Shown piece by piece: positions 1 through 9,623 of a stretch of 36,634 nt of DNA. Under the pieces are notes generated by a model. The model was not told the origin of the DNA and searched no databases. It was given only the letters and a program-made list of their open reading frames with translations. The DNA is taken from positions 1-36,634 of the IMG/VR virus record IMGVR_UViG_3300021960_000225. One strand, given 5' to 3'. The DNA comes from a virus. A program made the position numbers and the translations under genes. The stretch's first letter is position 1, and each line of letters opens with the position of its first letter.

Positions 1-2014
1 ACACAATATCTACACTTCCTATTGAGCCAGAATTATCAGTAGTACATAAAAATATTTTATCTGCATTTGTTGAGCCTTGTTGGACAACAATCATTTGACC
101 TGCGAGTTCTTCTACTGTGTCATAATTTGTATCTCTTGATGCAGTACCAGAACTAGGACAAATATAAATACCATTCTCTGTTGCGTCTGTTTGTGATTTA
201 ACTAAAATTTTATCACCAGTAGAAAGTGAAATACCATCAATAGTATCTCCGTTTTCTAAACCATTTGTTAAATTAACATTACCTGTTGTAGCAACCTTAG
301 TAATAATTCTTGTTCTCATTCCTGCGATTGCATTATCTACATACAATTTTGAACTTGCTTCGGTGTCTGCTGTTGGCAAAGATAAACCACTTATAGCTCC
401 ACCAGTTATAGAAACATTGTTAGAAGCCTGTGTTGATATTGTGCCAAGACCAAGATTTGTTCTTGAAGTAGATGCAGAGGAAACATCACTAAGGTTATTA
501 CTTGCAGTTAGTTTACCAGTTAATTGCGTTTGTGCATCACTTGTTAAACCACCAATGTATTGAAACTCTGTGTTTGTTACACTTCCATCTGCTATTTTAG
601 TAGCATCAATTCCTGTCGCAACTGCTGTGTTACCAACACCTGCTGTTTTAATACTTACAGTACCACTTGACTCACTAAAATTATTTGAGTCAAAAGTTAA
701 TGTTCCACCAAGATTAATCGCTGTAGAATTAGAGCCATCAGAAACAGTAATATTACCATTGTCTGCTGTAATATCTCCGTTGACATGTAATTTTGTACTA
801 GGAGAAGCTGTACCTATACCAACCTTCCCAGTGCCAGTAAATCTTACTAATTCTGTAAGACCATCATAAATACCAAAATGATTATCCGTATCTTTTAAGT
901 TTAAATTTAAAACATCATCACCACCTGTTATAGAATGTCTTAATTCAAAATCTGAACCAGAACCAAAACTAATTGCTTTAGAATCTTCCATTAAAATACC
1001 ATTAGGGAAAATTGTAGTGTTAACATCTACCCCACTACCATTTACAGTTAGATAACCATTTATTTCAACCTGATCTAAAGAACTATCTACTGTAAAAGTA
1101 TCTGTATCTATTGCTAGATCGCCAGACATTGTTGTATCTCCTGTAATAGTAGGAGCATTAATAGTTTTATTTGTAAGAGTTTGTGTTCCTGTTAAAGTTG
1201 CAACTGTTGAGTCAATAGCATGAGTAACAGTAGAGCCAGTAGCCGAAGTATCAATACCTGTACCACCAGTTAAAGTTAAACTTTCACTATCAAGGTCTAT
1301 ATCAATATTACCAGAGTCAGTTGTTATATCTAAATCTTGTGCTGTAATTTGAGTATCAACATAAGCCTTAATACTTTGTTGAGAAGCAACAGCAGTAGCA
1401 CTATTAGATGACATATTATCTTCATCTTTAAAAGCTGTACCAGATAATGATGTGTTAAGAACTGGACTTGTTAAAGTTTTGTTCGTCATGGTAACAGTAC
1501 CAGACTCTACAAATGCTTTAACCGATTGCTGTGAAGGAGGCAGTATTGCACTATCCTCTGTCATGGCGTCTGTATCGATGACAGGTGTTGATGGGCCAAC
1601 GAATGTTGAACCAAGATATAAAACTGGGTTACTGTCACTTGCGTGGATTGACCCTGAGTCAAATGTTATTGTAATTGTTGTGTTTGGTGAAGAATAAGAA
1701 CTGGAAGCTATTTTACCAAAGATACCTGTTGTTGATGTATTTGCACCTGTTACTTTTACACGCCTGCCTACGTGATGACTGCTTGTAACATCAGCACCAA
1801 TAGTAACAGTTGTAGCACCTGTTCTAGTGTAAGTGTTGACAGTATTTCCGTCTCCCAAAGTAAACCATTCTTTGTCACTCCATTGTTCTTTTTGTGCAGA
1901 CATATCAGCACGAATAACGTTATTAACTAACGATGGTGCCATTCCTTCAGCAACACTTATTCCGCTTAATGTACTATTGCTACTTGCTGTTGTTGAATAA
2001 TCTTTAATTGCCAT
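1..2014 (-). CDS. Tail fibre / receptor-binding protein, N-terminal 671 residues (continues at the right end of the window)
   Basis: Probable trimeric tail fibre that contacts the host. The minus-strand frame starts at ATG 2014 (GGGAG about 10 bases upstream) and runs off base 1 with no stop. The first base of a codon lies at position 1; joined to base 36634 it completes TAT and the frame continues to TAG at 35949, giving 899 residues. The sequence is rich in Thr, Ser, Asn, Asp and Gly, with repeated TNKT/TLTNKT-like and QQSIKAYVD-like phrases and a GIGTASPSTKLHVNGDI segment typical of phage fibre shafts. The window is cut about three quarters of the way through. Fibre identity rests on composition, these motifs and position after the ejection proteins; the receptor cannot be read from sequence. 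Confidence 0.85.
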   Translation of the reverse strand, partial: MAIKDYSTTASSNSTLSGISVAEGMAPSLVNNVIRADMSAQKEQWSDKEWFTLGDGNTVNTYTRTGATTVTIGADVTSSHHVGRRVKVTGANTSTTGIFGKIASSSYSSPNTTITITFDSGSIHASDSNPVLYLGSTFVGPSTPVIDTDAMTEDSAILPPSQQSVKAFVESGTVTMTNKTLTSPVLNTSLSGTAFKDEDNMSSNSATAVASQQSIKAYVDTQITAQDLDITTDSGNIDIDLDSESLTLTGGTGIDTSATGSTVTHAIDSTVATLTGTQTLTNKTINAPTITGDTTMSGDLAIDTDTFTVDSSLDQVEINGYLTVNGSGVDVNTTIFPNGILMEDSKAISFGSGSDFELRHSITGGDDVLNLNLKDTDNHFGIYDGLTELVRFTGTGKVGIGTASPSTKLHVNGDITADNGNITVSDGSNSTAINLGGTLTFDSNNFSESSGTVSIKTAGVGNTAVATGIDATKIADGSVTNTEFQYIGGLTSDAQTQLTGKLTASNNLSDVSSASTSRTNLGLGTISTQASNNVSITGGAISGLSLPTADTEASSKLYVDNAIAGMRTRIITKVATTGNVNLTNGLENGDTIDGISLSTGDKILVKSQTDATENGIYICPSSGTASRDTNYDTVEELAGQMIVVQQGSTNADKIFLCTTDNSGSIGSVDIV

Positions 2015-2017
2015 TTT

Positions 2018-4186
2018 TTAATAACTCCCTTTTTCCATTTGGCCCATTTCAACATCCTTTTCAGGACCTTCTGTTAAATTGGTAATTGTTCCTCCATTTA
2101 AAAAGTGTGTGAACACAATTACGCCTTTTTTTGTGTTAATTCCTATGTCTCTTAATTTTGCTAATTCTTTTCTGCCTTCTGTTGTTGTAAGCATGTTAGC
2201 AAATTTAACAGCCATTTTATCTTTCTTTAAATCATCTAAGAACCCTGCTATTCGTGATGGCTGGTTCCAAATTTCTAATGTCTTAACTACTTGACCTGTT
2301 AATGATTTAGATTCATCAGCAAATTCTTTCATAGCTTGTTGCATCCATGCGGTAATACTTTCTGACTTCATTGCTTTTTGTGTGCCATTAAACACTAACA
2401 TTAAGTCTGCAAAGTCACGAGCAAAGTTAGGATTGTTGCTCATAGCTTCTAACATCATGGCACGTTGTTTTTCATTACCAAATAATTTATTGTAAAATTT
2501 ACCAGCAAGGTTATAGTTTTGACCAACTACTTCATCTTTTAATATTTTTTCAAAACTTTCTTCTAAATAAGCACCAACAATTTGATCAAATTCTTTATTG
2601 TATCCAAATTTATTAAATGCTTGTCTAACGTTTTTAATATCTGCAACACTACTTGTTTTAGAATTAAACAACATATTACCAATATCAATGTATCTGTTAG
2701 GATTTTGTTTTGCAATATATCCTACCATGCCTGTAGCGGTAGCTGTTATACTTGGCTTTCCTGCTTCGTATATACCTCTTGCTTTTGCATATTCAGGCGA
2801 AACATCGTCCATGTTTTTTAACAACATTTCTTTTAGTTTAACAAAGTTAACTGCATTTGCTGGGGCAATAGATTTGTCACTACTACCAGCTTGATTGATA
2901 ATGTCGTCTATTTCTCTTTTAACACCGTCTAATGCTTCTAAGCTAGTTTCTACAACTGATTTTTTTTGTGATGGTAAATTACCACCCATTGTAGGACCTG
3001 AAACTGGCATATCAACATCTTTAAACAACATGTTTTTTACTTTAAGTAATTGAGAAAGATTGTTGCCTTTTGCTTTACTAATTAAAGTATTTAATAATTC
3101 TAATGTTTCTGATGTATTAACATTATTATATTCGTAGGCTTTTGTATATAAGGCTTTTGCTTGATCTTTTAAAATTTTATTTTCTTTTGTAATTACTTCT
3201 CCTGCCGACTCAATGCCTGATTTATAAATTAAATTAGCCGATGCTTTATTTGTATTAAGTGTTTCAAACATATTTAACAAAGCGTTTTGTACGTCTTTAT
3301 TTCGTATGTTATAAAATGACTCTAAGATTTCATCACTACCCGAAACGCCTGCCAACATTTTTTGCATCCTAATAAGCGCTGGGTCTGAACTTATTTCTGC
3401 TGTTGTTAATTTAATGCCATGTTTATTGGATATATTTACTATTTCATCTTTTGCTTTTGTATCAAATATAGCAAACTTCTTACCCAATCTATCTGGCATT
3501 TTAGTTAAAACAGTTTTAATTGCTTTATTAAATATATTACCAGCTAATTGACCTCCGCCTTCCATTAAAGCAGATTTACCAACATAACCAACACGTTGAC
3601 CTATTGGCATTTCTTCGCCTGTATAATAATTTGATAATCCTTGTCTAATAACATCACCAGCACCACCACCAGCCACAGCAGAAGCTACGCCTGTAACGGG
3701 CCCTGTTGTCATACCTACCATGCCTGCGCCTGTTCCTGTAACAATTGGAATAGCTGGACCTGTACCACGTAAAGCAAATTCATCAATATTAGCTGGATTT
3801 TGTACTACAGCAGAAAAATTAGGCGTTGCATAATATCTTTTGTTATCTGTCCCCATATAAAATATTCTTCCATCTGCTACACCAAAACGTTTCATTGATT
3901 CTTCTAATGGCATTTCAGGAAATTTACTTTTTGCGTATGCTTGAACTGTGTAAAAACTATCACGCGGTAAAGACCCTACGGCTATACCTGAATTATCTAT
4001 GTAATTGTTTTCTAAAATTGGGGCATACATACCATCCATTTTAGAGTCATTATTACTTGAATTCATTATAGGACCAGTGTCCGCTTTCATTACTGGTGCA
4101 TTTTCAGGAATGTTATTATTTACTTTTTTTGATGTATCTGTTTTTTCATATAACATGTTAAAGAAGTCTATTGTTTGCTCACTCAT
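2018..4186 (-). CDS. Large virion protein, probable DNA-ejection (internal virion) protein, 722 aa
   Basis: Not recognised at family level. It begins with a polar Asn/Lys-rich stretch, then has a Gly/Ala/Thr-rich segment around residues 150-190 that could insert into membrane (GTGAGMVGMTTG), followed by a long Lys/Glu/Asn-rich helical region. It is the third of three consecutive large genes between the nozzle region and the fibre, the place where P22/T7-type short-tailed phages encode proteins ejected with the DNA. The start overlaps the preceding gene's stop by 4 bases, and its stop lies 3 bases before the fibre ATG, so the genes are probably cotranscribed and coupled. Function is inferred from position, size and composition. 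Confidence 0.72.
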   Translation of the reverse strand: MSEQTIDFFNMLYEKTDTSKKVNNNIPENAPVMKADTGPIMNSSNNDSKMDGMYAPILENNYIDNSGIAVGSLPRDSFYTVQAYAKSKFPEMPLEESMKRFGVADGRIFYMGTDNKRYYATPNFSAVVQNPANIDEFALRGTGPAIPIVTGTGAGMVGMTTGPVTGVASAVAGGGAGDVIRQGLSNYYTGEEMPIGQRVGYVGKSALMEGGGQLAGNIFNKAIKTVLTKMPDRLGKKFAIFDTKAKDEIVNISNKHGIKLTTAEISSDPALIRMQKMLAGVSGSDEILESFYNIRNKDVQNALLNMFETLNTNKASANLIYKSGIESAGEVITKENKILKDQAKALYTKAYEYNNVNTSETLELLNTLISKAKGNNLSQLLKVKNMLFKDVDMPVSGPTMGGNLPSQKKSVVETSLEALDGVKREIDDIINQAGSSDKSIAPANAVNFVKLKEMLLKNMDDVSPEYAKARGIYEAGKPSITATATGMVGYIAKQNPNRYIDIGNMLFNSKTSSVADIKNVRQAFNKFGYNKEFDQIVGAYLEESFEKILKDEVVGQNYNLAGKFYNKLFGNEKQRAMMLEAMSNNPNFARDFADLMLVFNGTQKAMKSESITAWMQQAMKEFADESKSLTGQVVKTLEIWNQPSRIAGFLDDLKKDKMAVKFANMLTTTEGRKELAKLRDIGINTKKGVIVFTHFLNGGTITNLTEGPEKDVEMGQMEKGSY

Positions 4187-5601
4187 AAATTTAATATATC
4201 CGAATAATTAACATCATATTGTGATGTATCTTTTGTTGTTCCAATTTTTGCTTCTAAATCTGTTGTAACTAAATCTATTAATTGTTGATCAGTGTAACTA
4301 TCGTATGCTTCATCTTTTCTTAAATCTTGAAACATTTGATTACCAATTTTATTAAATGTACTTTGGACATCTGCTAAAATCATAAACTGTTCTGGTACAA
4401 ATTTACCATTACTATTGTAAGCATCAAAACCTGAAGCTAACAATAGGTTACTACGAATAATTGATAGCCTAGCATTTTTCATTACACCCTCTAATTTAGA
4501 TTGGTATTCTGTTGGTGAACCACTAAATGTTCTTGGGTCTGGTAAAGCGCGCATAATTCTTTTTGCTTCTGCTTCACTCATTTGTGCACCTGTAATAGCT
4601 TTAATGTATTGATTTGTTACGTCCCATGCTTGTTGTTCCCATGCATAATAATCAGCCATTAACTGCTTATCTTTTTCAGAAATATCACCAAATACATTCC
4701 AATCACCTAATGAGTCTTTAAAAGAATTCCAACTCATACCTAGTCTTGTTGGTATTTCTGAAAATTCTGGTCGCCATGCATTTTGTAATCTTTCAAATGC
4801 TTGATAATTTTTTGTATTTAAAACAATTTCTTTTTCTAAATCTTGTTTAGTTTTTGGTTGCATTGATTGACCATCGCCACCAATAGTAAATGTTGTGTTT
4901 CCACTATCATCTGTTGTAACACTAATTTTCTTTTCATTGCCGTTCATTACAGCCATGATGTATTTTTGTTTTTCTTCAAATGATAATTGACGGCCTAATA
5001 AATTTTCAAAGTCACGGATATTTTTAGCATAGGTTCCTTCTTTATCTGGTATTTGATATTTACTTGGATTAGCTAAAATATCTTTAACACTGACATATTC
5101 TCTTAATGGTGAACCATCTTCTTTTAATACGGGTGTATTAGTTTCCGTATTCATTACTATCATTTCTTTTACACTAGGAACTTTATCTAAATTTTTTTGT
5201 TTATTCATGTAAAGATCAGCAATAAATTTAGCGCCTTTTTCATGTCCTAATGTTAAAGCAAATGCTTTTTCTTCGTCATTTAAAAAATCACTTGCAATTA
5301 AACTATTAAAAGTGTCTTTTGCTTGTACTTCACTATTTAAAGCGGTTGTTGTTTGTAATTGTTGTGTTGCTCTATTAATTGAATTATCATAAGTATTCAT
5401 TCCTGACTCTACGCCAGCTTGTAAAATCATTGCAGGATTAATATTTTCTGTTGCTGGTCTTTTACCAGCTAAAGCTGTCATTTTTAATCCAGCATCTAAT
5501 AACCCTCTCCCTCTTGCTCGTCTTACTGCATCAATACCTAGTAAATTTGCTGTAGGATTATTTGTTAAATCAGGAAATAATAATTTTTCTAATGCACCCA
5601 T
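4183..5601 (-). CDS. Probable DNA-ejection / internal virion protein, 472 aa
   Basis: Mostly hydrophilic and predicted helical, with an N-terminal segment rich in Ala, Gly and Arg (RRARGRGLLDAGLKMTALAG, residues about 27-46) and many Gln/Asn/Lys residues after it. No enzyme motif is visible. It is the middle of three consecutive large virion genes upstream of the fibre and overlaps both neighbours by 1-4 bases (TAATG/ATGA type), indicating translational coupling. By analogy with P22 gp7/gp20/gp16 or T7 internal core proteins it is most likely carried in the capsid and delivered with the genome, but this rests on position and composition only. Confidence 0.7.
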   Translation of the reverse strand: MGALEKLLFPDLTNNPTANLLGIDAVRRARGRGLLDAGLKMTALAGKRPATENINPAMILQAGVESGMNTYDNSINRATQQLQTTTALNSEVQAKDTFNSLIASDFLNDEEKAFALTLGHEKGAKFIADLYMNKQKNLDKVPSVKEMIVMNTETNTPVLKEDGSPLREYVSVKDILANPSKYQIPDKEGTYAKNIRDFENLLGRQLSFEEKQKYIMAVMNGNEKKISVTTDDSGNTTFTIGGDGQSMQPKTKQDLEKEIVLNTKNYQAFERLQNAWRPEFSEIPTRLGMSWNSFKDSLGDWNVFGDISEKDKQLMADYYAWEQQAWDVTNQYIKAITGAQMSEAEAKRIMRALPDPRTFSGSPTEYQSKLEGVMKNARLSIIRSNLLLASGFDAYNSNGKFVPEQFMILADVQSTFNKIGNQMFQDLRKDEAYDSYTDQQLIDLVTTDLEAKIGTTKDTSQYDVNYSDILNL

Positions 5602-6425
5602 TATGCAAAACTTCCTAATCCGCCTAGTAAAGCACCACCCATTAAGTATGGATTAGCCGAACCTGTAGCATTAATCATATCGTAAATACCAGCACCACTA
5701 GAAGCACCGCCTAGTATTCCCATAATAGGATTTCTTGTCATTGGTGTTATGGTAGATTGTGATGTTCCAAAAGGACCACCAACACTTGCTTGATACTCTC
5801 GTAGTTTTTCGTATGGTTTACGTTGCTCAAATTCAAATCGTTTCATCGCATCACCAAGTTGTCTTTCTGCTAATTCTTCTCTAGCACTACCGACAGTTTG
5901 TAATTTAGCTATATCGTTGTAATCCATTTCACCAAGTTGCGGTGCTCTCATAGACATAGAGTCCATAACAGCACGTTCTCTGTTATAGTTATCGGCATAC
6001 ACTTGATTAGCTAAGTTACCTAAAGAGTCTGCTACCATTCCAGTATGTGCAGGGGAACCATAACGTCCAGCTTGTGCTACGTTGGAATTAACGCCTGCGG
6101 TTACTTTATTCGACATAGTATTAAATAAATTATTTAAATACGGGTTTGTTGATGGATTAAGAAAAGCACCACTCATTACATTGTCTGCGTAAGTTTGTGA
6201 TTTATTAAGTAATGGATTACCTTGTGTTGCTCTTGCTTTTGCTAATTGTAACGCTGTCTCTGTTTCATTGGCAAAAGGAACATATGTATCATTAGGGTAA
6301 TAATTAGGTACATCAGAATTAAATAATTCTTCCGCGCGTTGAAATCCTTTTTCTAAATACGGTGCTTGTACTTGCCAAGGTTCCGTAATTTGTTGTGTTG
6401 TTTGCGTTCCTGCACTTTTACTCAT
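5601..6425 (-). CDS. Probable DNA-ejection / tail-associated protein with Gly-rich hydrophobic C-terminus, 274 aa
   Basis: The protein starts with a TQTTQQITEPWQVQAPYLEKG-like N-terminus, a style common in marine short-tailed phages for the gene preceding the large ejection proteins. The middle is helical and polar (RAEELF, REELAERQLGDAMKRFEFEQ). The last 45 residues are Gly/Ala/Leu-rich and hydrophobic (MGILGGASSGAG, MGGALLGGLGSF), compatible with membrane insertion during DNA delivery. It is the first of the three ejection-type genes. The start overlaps the preceding acetyltransferase-like gene by 4 bases and its stop overlaps the next ATG by one base. Role is by analogy. Confidence 0.7.
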   Translation of the reverse strand: MSKSAGTQTTQQITEPWQVQAPYLEKGFQRAEELFNSDVPNYYPNDTYVPFANETETALQLAKARATQGNPLLNKSQTYADNVMSGAFLNPSTNPYLNNLFNTMSNKVTAGVNSNVAQAGRYGSPAHTGMVADSLGNLANQVYADNYNRERAVMDSMSMRAPQLGEMDYNDIAKLQTVGSAREELAERQLGDAMKRFEFEQRKPYEKLREYQASVGGPFGTSQSTITPMTRNPIMGILGGASSGAGIYDMINATGSANPYLMGGALLGGLGSFA

Positions 6426-6877
6426 TTTAATTCCTTTGTCATAACAATATGTTTAGCTTCATAATCCTTTAATTTTTTTATCCATCCTTTACGTCCGACT
6501 AATTCGATACGTTTACAGTTATTTTCTTTGGCCCAATCTTCTACTTGTGATGTCATTTGATCTAACCATTTTTTCATATTAGAACCACCAGCTAAGAACC
6601 AACGACATACTTTAAATTTAGGATACTCTATTATTTGCGTTAGAACGGCCGACTCTACTTTATGTGTCCAACTTATCCATAATTGCATATCTTTTTGCAA
6701 AATACCGTCTAATAAGTTTTGACCATTATACGAAAAGTCATCATACATGACCGCTTTCAATAATAACGGTTCTACTTGCCCCCATATAATATGAACATTC
6801 TTAGGAGGAACATAAGAAATTATTCTATCCGATGATGATGTATTTGTACGTTCTATCTGTTTGACCATTGTTTGCAT
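6422..6877 (-). CDS. GNAT-like (acetyltransferase-fold) phage protein
   Basis: About 151 residues. The C-terminal half follows the pattern of GNAT-like proteins that often sit between the nozzle and ejection genes of short-tailed phages: a beta segment AVLTQIIEYPKFKVCRWFLAGG, a WAKENNCKRIELVGRKGW block, and a final strand. The acetyl-CoA loop is not classical, so the substrate is unknown. The 5' end overlaps the preceding gene by 53 bases and no clear ribosome-binding site precedes ATG 6877 or 6868, so the true start is uncertain. The stop overlaps the next gene's ATG. Confidence 0.65.
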   Translation of the reverse strand: MQTMVKQIERTNTSSSDRIISYVPPKNVHIIWGQVEPLLLKAVMYDDFSYNGQNLLDGILQKDMQLWISWTHKVESAVLTQIIEYPKFKVCRWFLAGGSNMKKWLDQMTSQVEDWAKENNCKRIELVGRKGWIKKLKDYEAKHIVMTKELK

Positions 6878-7151
6878 GCGTTAGTGTTGCGGTTTGTTTT
6901 CCTTGTGCGGACACATACAAGCTAGTTATTCCTGCCGACGCGTTTGACGTTGTTGGCATAAATACAATAACGCTATCACCACCTAAACGTTTATCATTTA
7001 ACGTTGTTGTCGTTGTTGACGCGGTTAAGGTTATTGAGCCTGTACTGTTTAATTTTCCATCTAAGGAGTTGTTTGTAACAATGGCTATTTGTCGTCGATG
7101 ATCTTCTTCTACTGGATTAGATAACGGGACAGCCTGAAATTGGCCAGCCAT
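6825..7151 (-). CDS. Small beta-rich virion-associated protein, 108 aa, unknown function
   Basis: Not recognised by name. The sequence is a run of Thr/Ser/Gly-rich strands (ITLTASTTTTTLND, KQTATLTHANNGQ), suggesting a small beta-sandwich such as a decoration or tail-decorating protein. It begins where the nozzle gene stops (1-base overlap) and is followed by the GNAT-like gene in another frame. A similar small gene often follows the nozzle gene in this kind of phage, so it is probably a real virion component. Confidence 0.6.
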   Translation of the reverse strand: MAGQFQAVPLSNPVEEDHRRQIAIVTNNSLDGKLNSTGSITLTASTTTTTLNDKRLGGDSVIVFMPTTSNASAGITSLYVSAQGKQTATLTHANNGQTDRTYKYIIIG

Positions 7152-8635
7152 TATCGTTTTCCTTCGGGTCTTGCTTCGACATCAACACCCTGCATATTCG
7201 TAAAATTTCCATTTACGATAACTCTTAATCGGTGATACCTTGAATTAGTACGTAAAGGACAATCACCAGATGCTTTTACGGTTACGGCACTTCCTGTAGT
7301 TAAACTATCTGCTTGGGAGGAACGAGAGATTGGCGTAACTGTTATTGTCGTGTTTTCTCCATTCGCGTCAACAATTGGACGTGCGTTAATTAACGTTGAT
7401 CTTTTTCCTTCAGCACCTTCAAACTCTGTTGTATCGACGGTAGCGGTCATTGACCCACCCATAAATTTACCAAACTTTTTAGCGCTTGAAAATCCTGCTA
7501 AACCAAGGACACCTTCTTGATAAAAATAAGAGTCTAATGGTCTAGGTAAATCATCTAATGACCCTAGTACATCTAAACTTTCTAATGTTGTAAATGCTTC
7601 TTGGGAAGCTGTACCTATAAAATCTAAATCTTGTCCTGAACAAGTTGACCATGAGTCAGTTGCGTAATTATAAACAAGCATTTTATTATTAATTGTACTA
7701 GAACCAGTAGCACCAGAACCACGATAAGAAACAACATATAAACTGTTGTTAGTATCAATAGCCGAACATATTCCGTCAAAGTTACTTGATAAGTCCTCGA
7801 AAAAAAATTCATCAATTTTACCTTTAGATATGGGTGTAATTTTTGAACCGTTAGTAATTTTATAAAATCCATCTTGTGATAAAAAGAATACATCACTACC
7901 TACACTTGCAATTGATTTGGGTGCAAAGGCCCCAATATTATCTGCTACTTTAGAAAATTGAAAGACCAACGGTGCACCAATAAAGTCTGCTCTAAAAATT
8001 GCTTTATCTGTAAAGATAACACCAAAACTTTCACCTCCTACTATTCCTTGTATATTACCTGAGTCTGGTAAATCTTGGGAGTCAGAAAGAGTAGTCTGTG
8101 ATGGGGTAAACGTGGTAGGGTCATTTATCCCTGACCATTTTACGCGGTTTGAGTATGTGGTGCCACTTTCATTTGTGTATCCAGCAAAAACAAAGTCTCT
8201 TATAACAGCAACATATTTAGCTTTTAGTGAAACTAAATCGGCAAAAGCAGTAGATGTTCCTTCTACAAAAGACTGAATATTATCAGCAAAGTTAGTAGCA
8301 ATAACTCTGTTACCAAATTGGCAAAAGGACCAAAAGTCACGAGCATTTTCTGTAGTTGAGTTATTGTAACCTCCTGATATGGATTTATCGACAAAAACAA
8401 TACTAGAATTCATTTGATACAATTTTGTTGCATCACCGCAATAGTTCGTTGTACCTGATGCACTTAATTGCGTATGTAATCCTACGGCTGGTCCTGTCAA
8501 AGCTGTTGTTGTTAATTCTGTAAATGATGGAAAAGATTTATACCCTTTCGCTAAAGGAATAACATTGTCCACTTTCATGCTTCCTCTATTTTGAAAAGAA
8601 GGCATGTCAGACATTAACTGACCGAACTCAATCAT
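7151..8635 (-). CDS. Tail nozzle / packaged-DNA stabilisation protein (P22 gp10-like), 494 aa
   Basis: The protein resembles the beta-propeller nozzle proteins of short-tailed phages: an N-terminal GYKSFPSFTEL segment, repeated four-stranded blades (FCQFGNRVIATNFADNIQSF, FVFAGYTNES, FGVIFTDKAIFRADF, VGSDVFFLSQDGFYKITNGS), and a C-terminal beta domain. The blade wording 'SGINDPTTFTPS' is typical of this family. It would close the portal channel below the adaptor and keep packaged DNA in place. It follows the adaptor gene with a 4-base overlap, the order seen in SU10 and P22-like phages. Confidence 0.8.
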   Translation of the reverse strand: MIEFGQLMSDMPSFQNRGSMKVDNVIPLAKGYKSFPSFTELTTTALTGPAVGLHTQLSASGTTNYCGDATKLYQMNSSIVFVDKSISGGYNNSTTENARDFWSFCQFGNRVIATNFADNIQSFVEGTSTAFADLVSLKAKYVAVIRDFVFAGYTNESGTTYSNRVKWSGINDPTTFTPSQTTLSDSQDLPDSGNIQGIVGGESFGVIFTDKAIFRADFIGAPLVFQFSKVADNIGAFAPKSIASVGSDVFFLSQDGFYKITNGSKITPISKGKIDEFFFEDLSSNFDGICSAIDTNNSLYVVSYRGSGATGSSTINNKMLVYNYATDSWSTCSGQDLDFIGTASQEAFTTLESLDVLGSLDDLPRPLDSYFYQEGVLGLAGFSSAKKFGKFMGGSMTATVDTTEFEGAEGKRSTLINARPIVDANGENTTITVTPISRSSQADSLTTGSAVTVKASGDCPLRTNSRYHRLRVIVNGNFTNMQGVDVEARPEGKR

Positions 8636-9255
8636 CCTACACTCTTAGCTGTCATTTGTAATGGGCCCGAAGAATGTCGCCCAGACTCATCAGATGTATT
8701 CGCTACTCTTACAGCTTCCCTATATAATTCTGCCCAAACACCTAATCGTTCATCTTGCATTAAAAAAGGTGCACTTTCTAATAACGATGCATATAAATAT
8801 AAATCAGGATGGTTTGTTAAAATAGCATTAGTTGTATTGTCATCACTTAACGCTGTTGGTTTAGAATAATAGGCCCACTCAATAGAATACGAACTATCAG
8901 GTTTAGGACCAAAGTATAATTTTTCACCTATAATTGTTTGATAGATAGGTTCTCCACTTGTAACACCACCATAATTTTTTGTTAATTCAAAAGGTGACAT
9001 ATATCGTAAAACTATTTTTGGTGATGTATTTAACGCAACATATCTAAACTCTAAAAAGTTAGTTGGTAAATCAATATAGTTTTGACCACCTGTTGCTGTT
9101 GATGTACCAACACTTTCCATAATACGTAAACGTAAATCTCTACCGTGTCTTGCTTCTGCTAATGCAATAAAATCAGGTATGTAAGATGTAAGATCATCGC
9201 GGTTTAAATAATTTGCTATTGATGTTTTTAAATTTGCAAATGTATCTAATGCCAT
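8632..9255 (-). CDS. Head-tail adaptor protein (SU10/P22 gp4-like), 207 aa
   Basis: The N-terminus MALDTFANLKTSIANYLNRDD followed by IPDFIALAEARHGRDLRLRIME is the usual helical opening of the SU10-type adaptor family. The body carries the beta segment YIDLPTNFLEFRYV and GEKLYFGPKPD, and the C-terminus has the helical LYLYASLLESAPFLMQDERLGVW region. It would attach beneath the portal dodecamer and hold the nozzle. It lies between a 107-residue protein and the nozzle gene with 1- and 4-base overlaps. Family assignment is from remembered pattern, not alignment. Confidence 0.78.
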   Translation of the reverse strand: MALDTFANLKTSIANYLNRDDLTSYIPDFIALAEARHGRDLRLRIMESVGTSTATGGQNYIDLPTNFLEFRYVALNTSPKIVLRYMSPFELTKNYGGVTSGEPIYQTIIGEKLYFGPKPDSSYSIEWAYYSKPTALSDDNTTNAILTNHPDLYLYASLLESAPFLMQDERLGVWAELYREAVRVANTSDESGRHSSGPLQMTAKSVG

Positions 9256-9578
9256 TAAATTTCTCCGTGATGTGTTCTAAAATACATAAATTCGTTACTG
9301 TTTAATTTTTGTTTTATTTTTGGCCAATCGTTTTTATCAAAAAAATTTATTCCTTCTTTACGCCATTGATCAATTACTATTCTAGGAATACAAGCAACAT
9401 GTTTCATTATATCACCGCTTTGATCGATGTGGTTCATTTCTATTTTATTCATATTTAAAATAGGTTCCACATCTTGCGTTTTATAAATAATAGACTTGTC
9501 CTCCGCTTCGTCATAATGAAAGAATTCTTGCACATCGGCTGGATTAAAGGCTTGGTTAAATTTAGTAAAATTTGGCAT
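9255..9578 (-). CDS. Conserved-looking small phage protein, 107 aa, unknown function
   Basis: No recognised domain. It contains many aromatic and charged residues (NPADVQEFFHYDEAEDKSII, IPRIVIDQWRKEGINFF) and is probably a compact alpha/beta protein. It lies directly before the adaptor gene (1-base overlap), where short-tailed phages often have a small head-completion or connector gene. It is the first minus-strand gene after the plus-strand island 9660-10353, and no strong minus-strand promoter is visible in the 81 bases between them, so it probably depends on read-through from the capsid genes. Confidence 0.65.
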   Translation of the reverse strand: MPNFTKFNQAFNPADVQEFFHYDEAEDKSIIYKTQDVEPILNMNKIEMNHIDQSGDIMKHVACIPRIVIDQWRKEGINFFDKNDWPKIKQKLNSNEFMYFRTHHGEI

Positions 9579-9623
9579 ATTTCCTAGGTTTTTTAGGGTT
9601 AAAAATTATTTTTATTTATTTAT

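Noticed and set aside
409-423. A partial match to the operator 15-mer inside the fibre gene
   Set aside because: Only the central part AACATTGTTA matches (11 of 15), it is within coding DNA and there is no promoter nearby.
363-1697. Several plus-strand frames of 66-99 residues
   Set aside because: They are antisense to the fibre gene, have Val/Leu/Pro/Ser-rich compositions explained by the fibre's Thr/Asn/Asp codons, and lack proper starts.
7624-7896. A 90-residue minus-strand frame rich in Leu/Val
   Set aside because: It is an alternate frame within the nozzle gene on the same strand, and its hydrophobic composition results from frame shift of Asn/Ser/Gly-rich beta-propeller codons.
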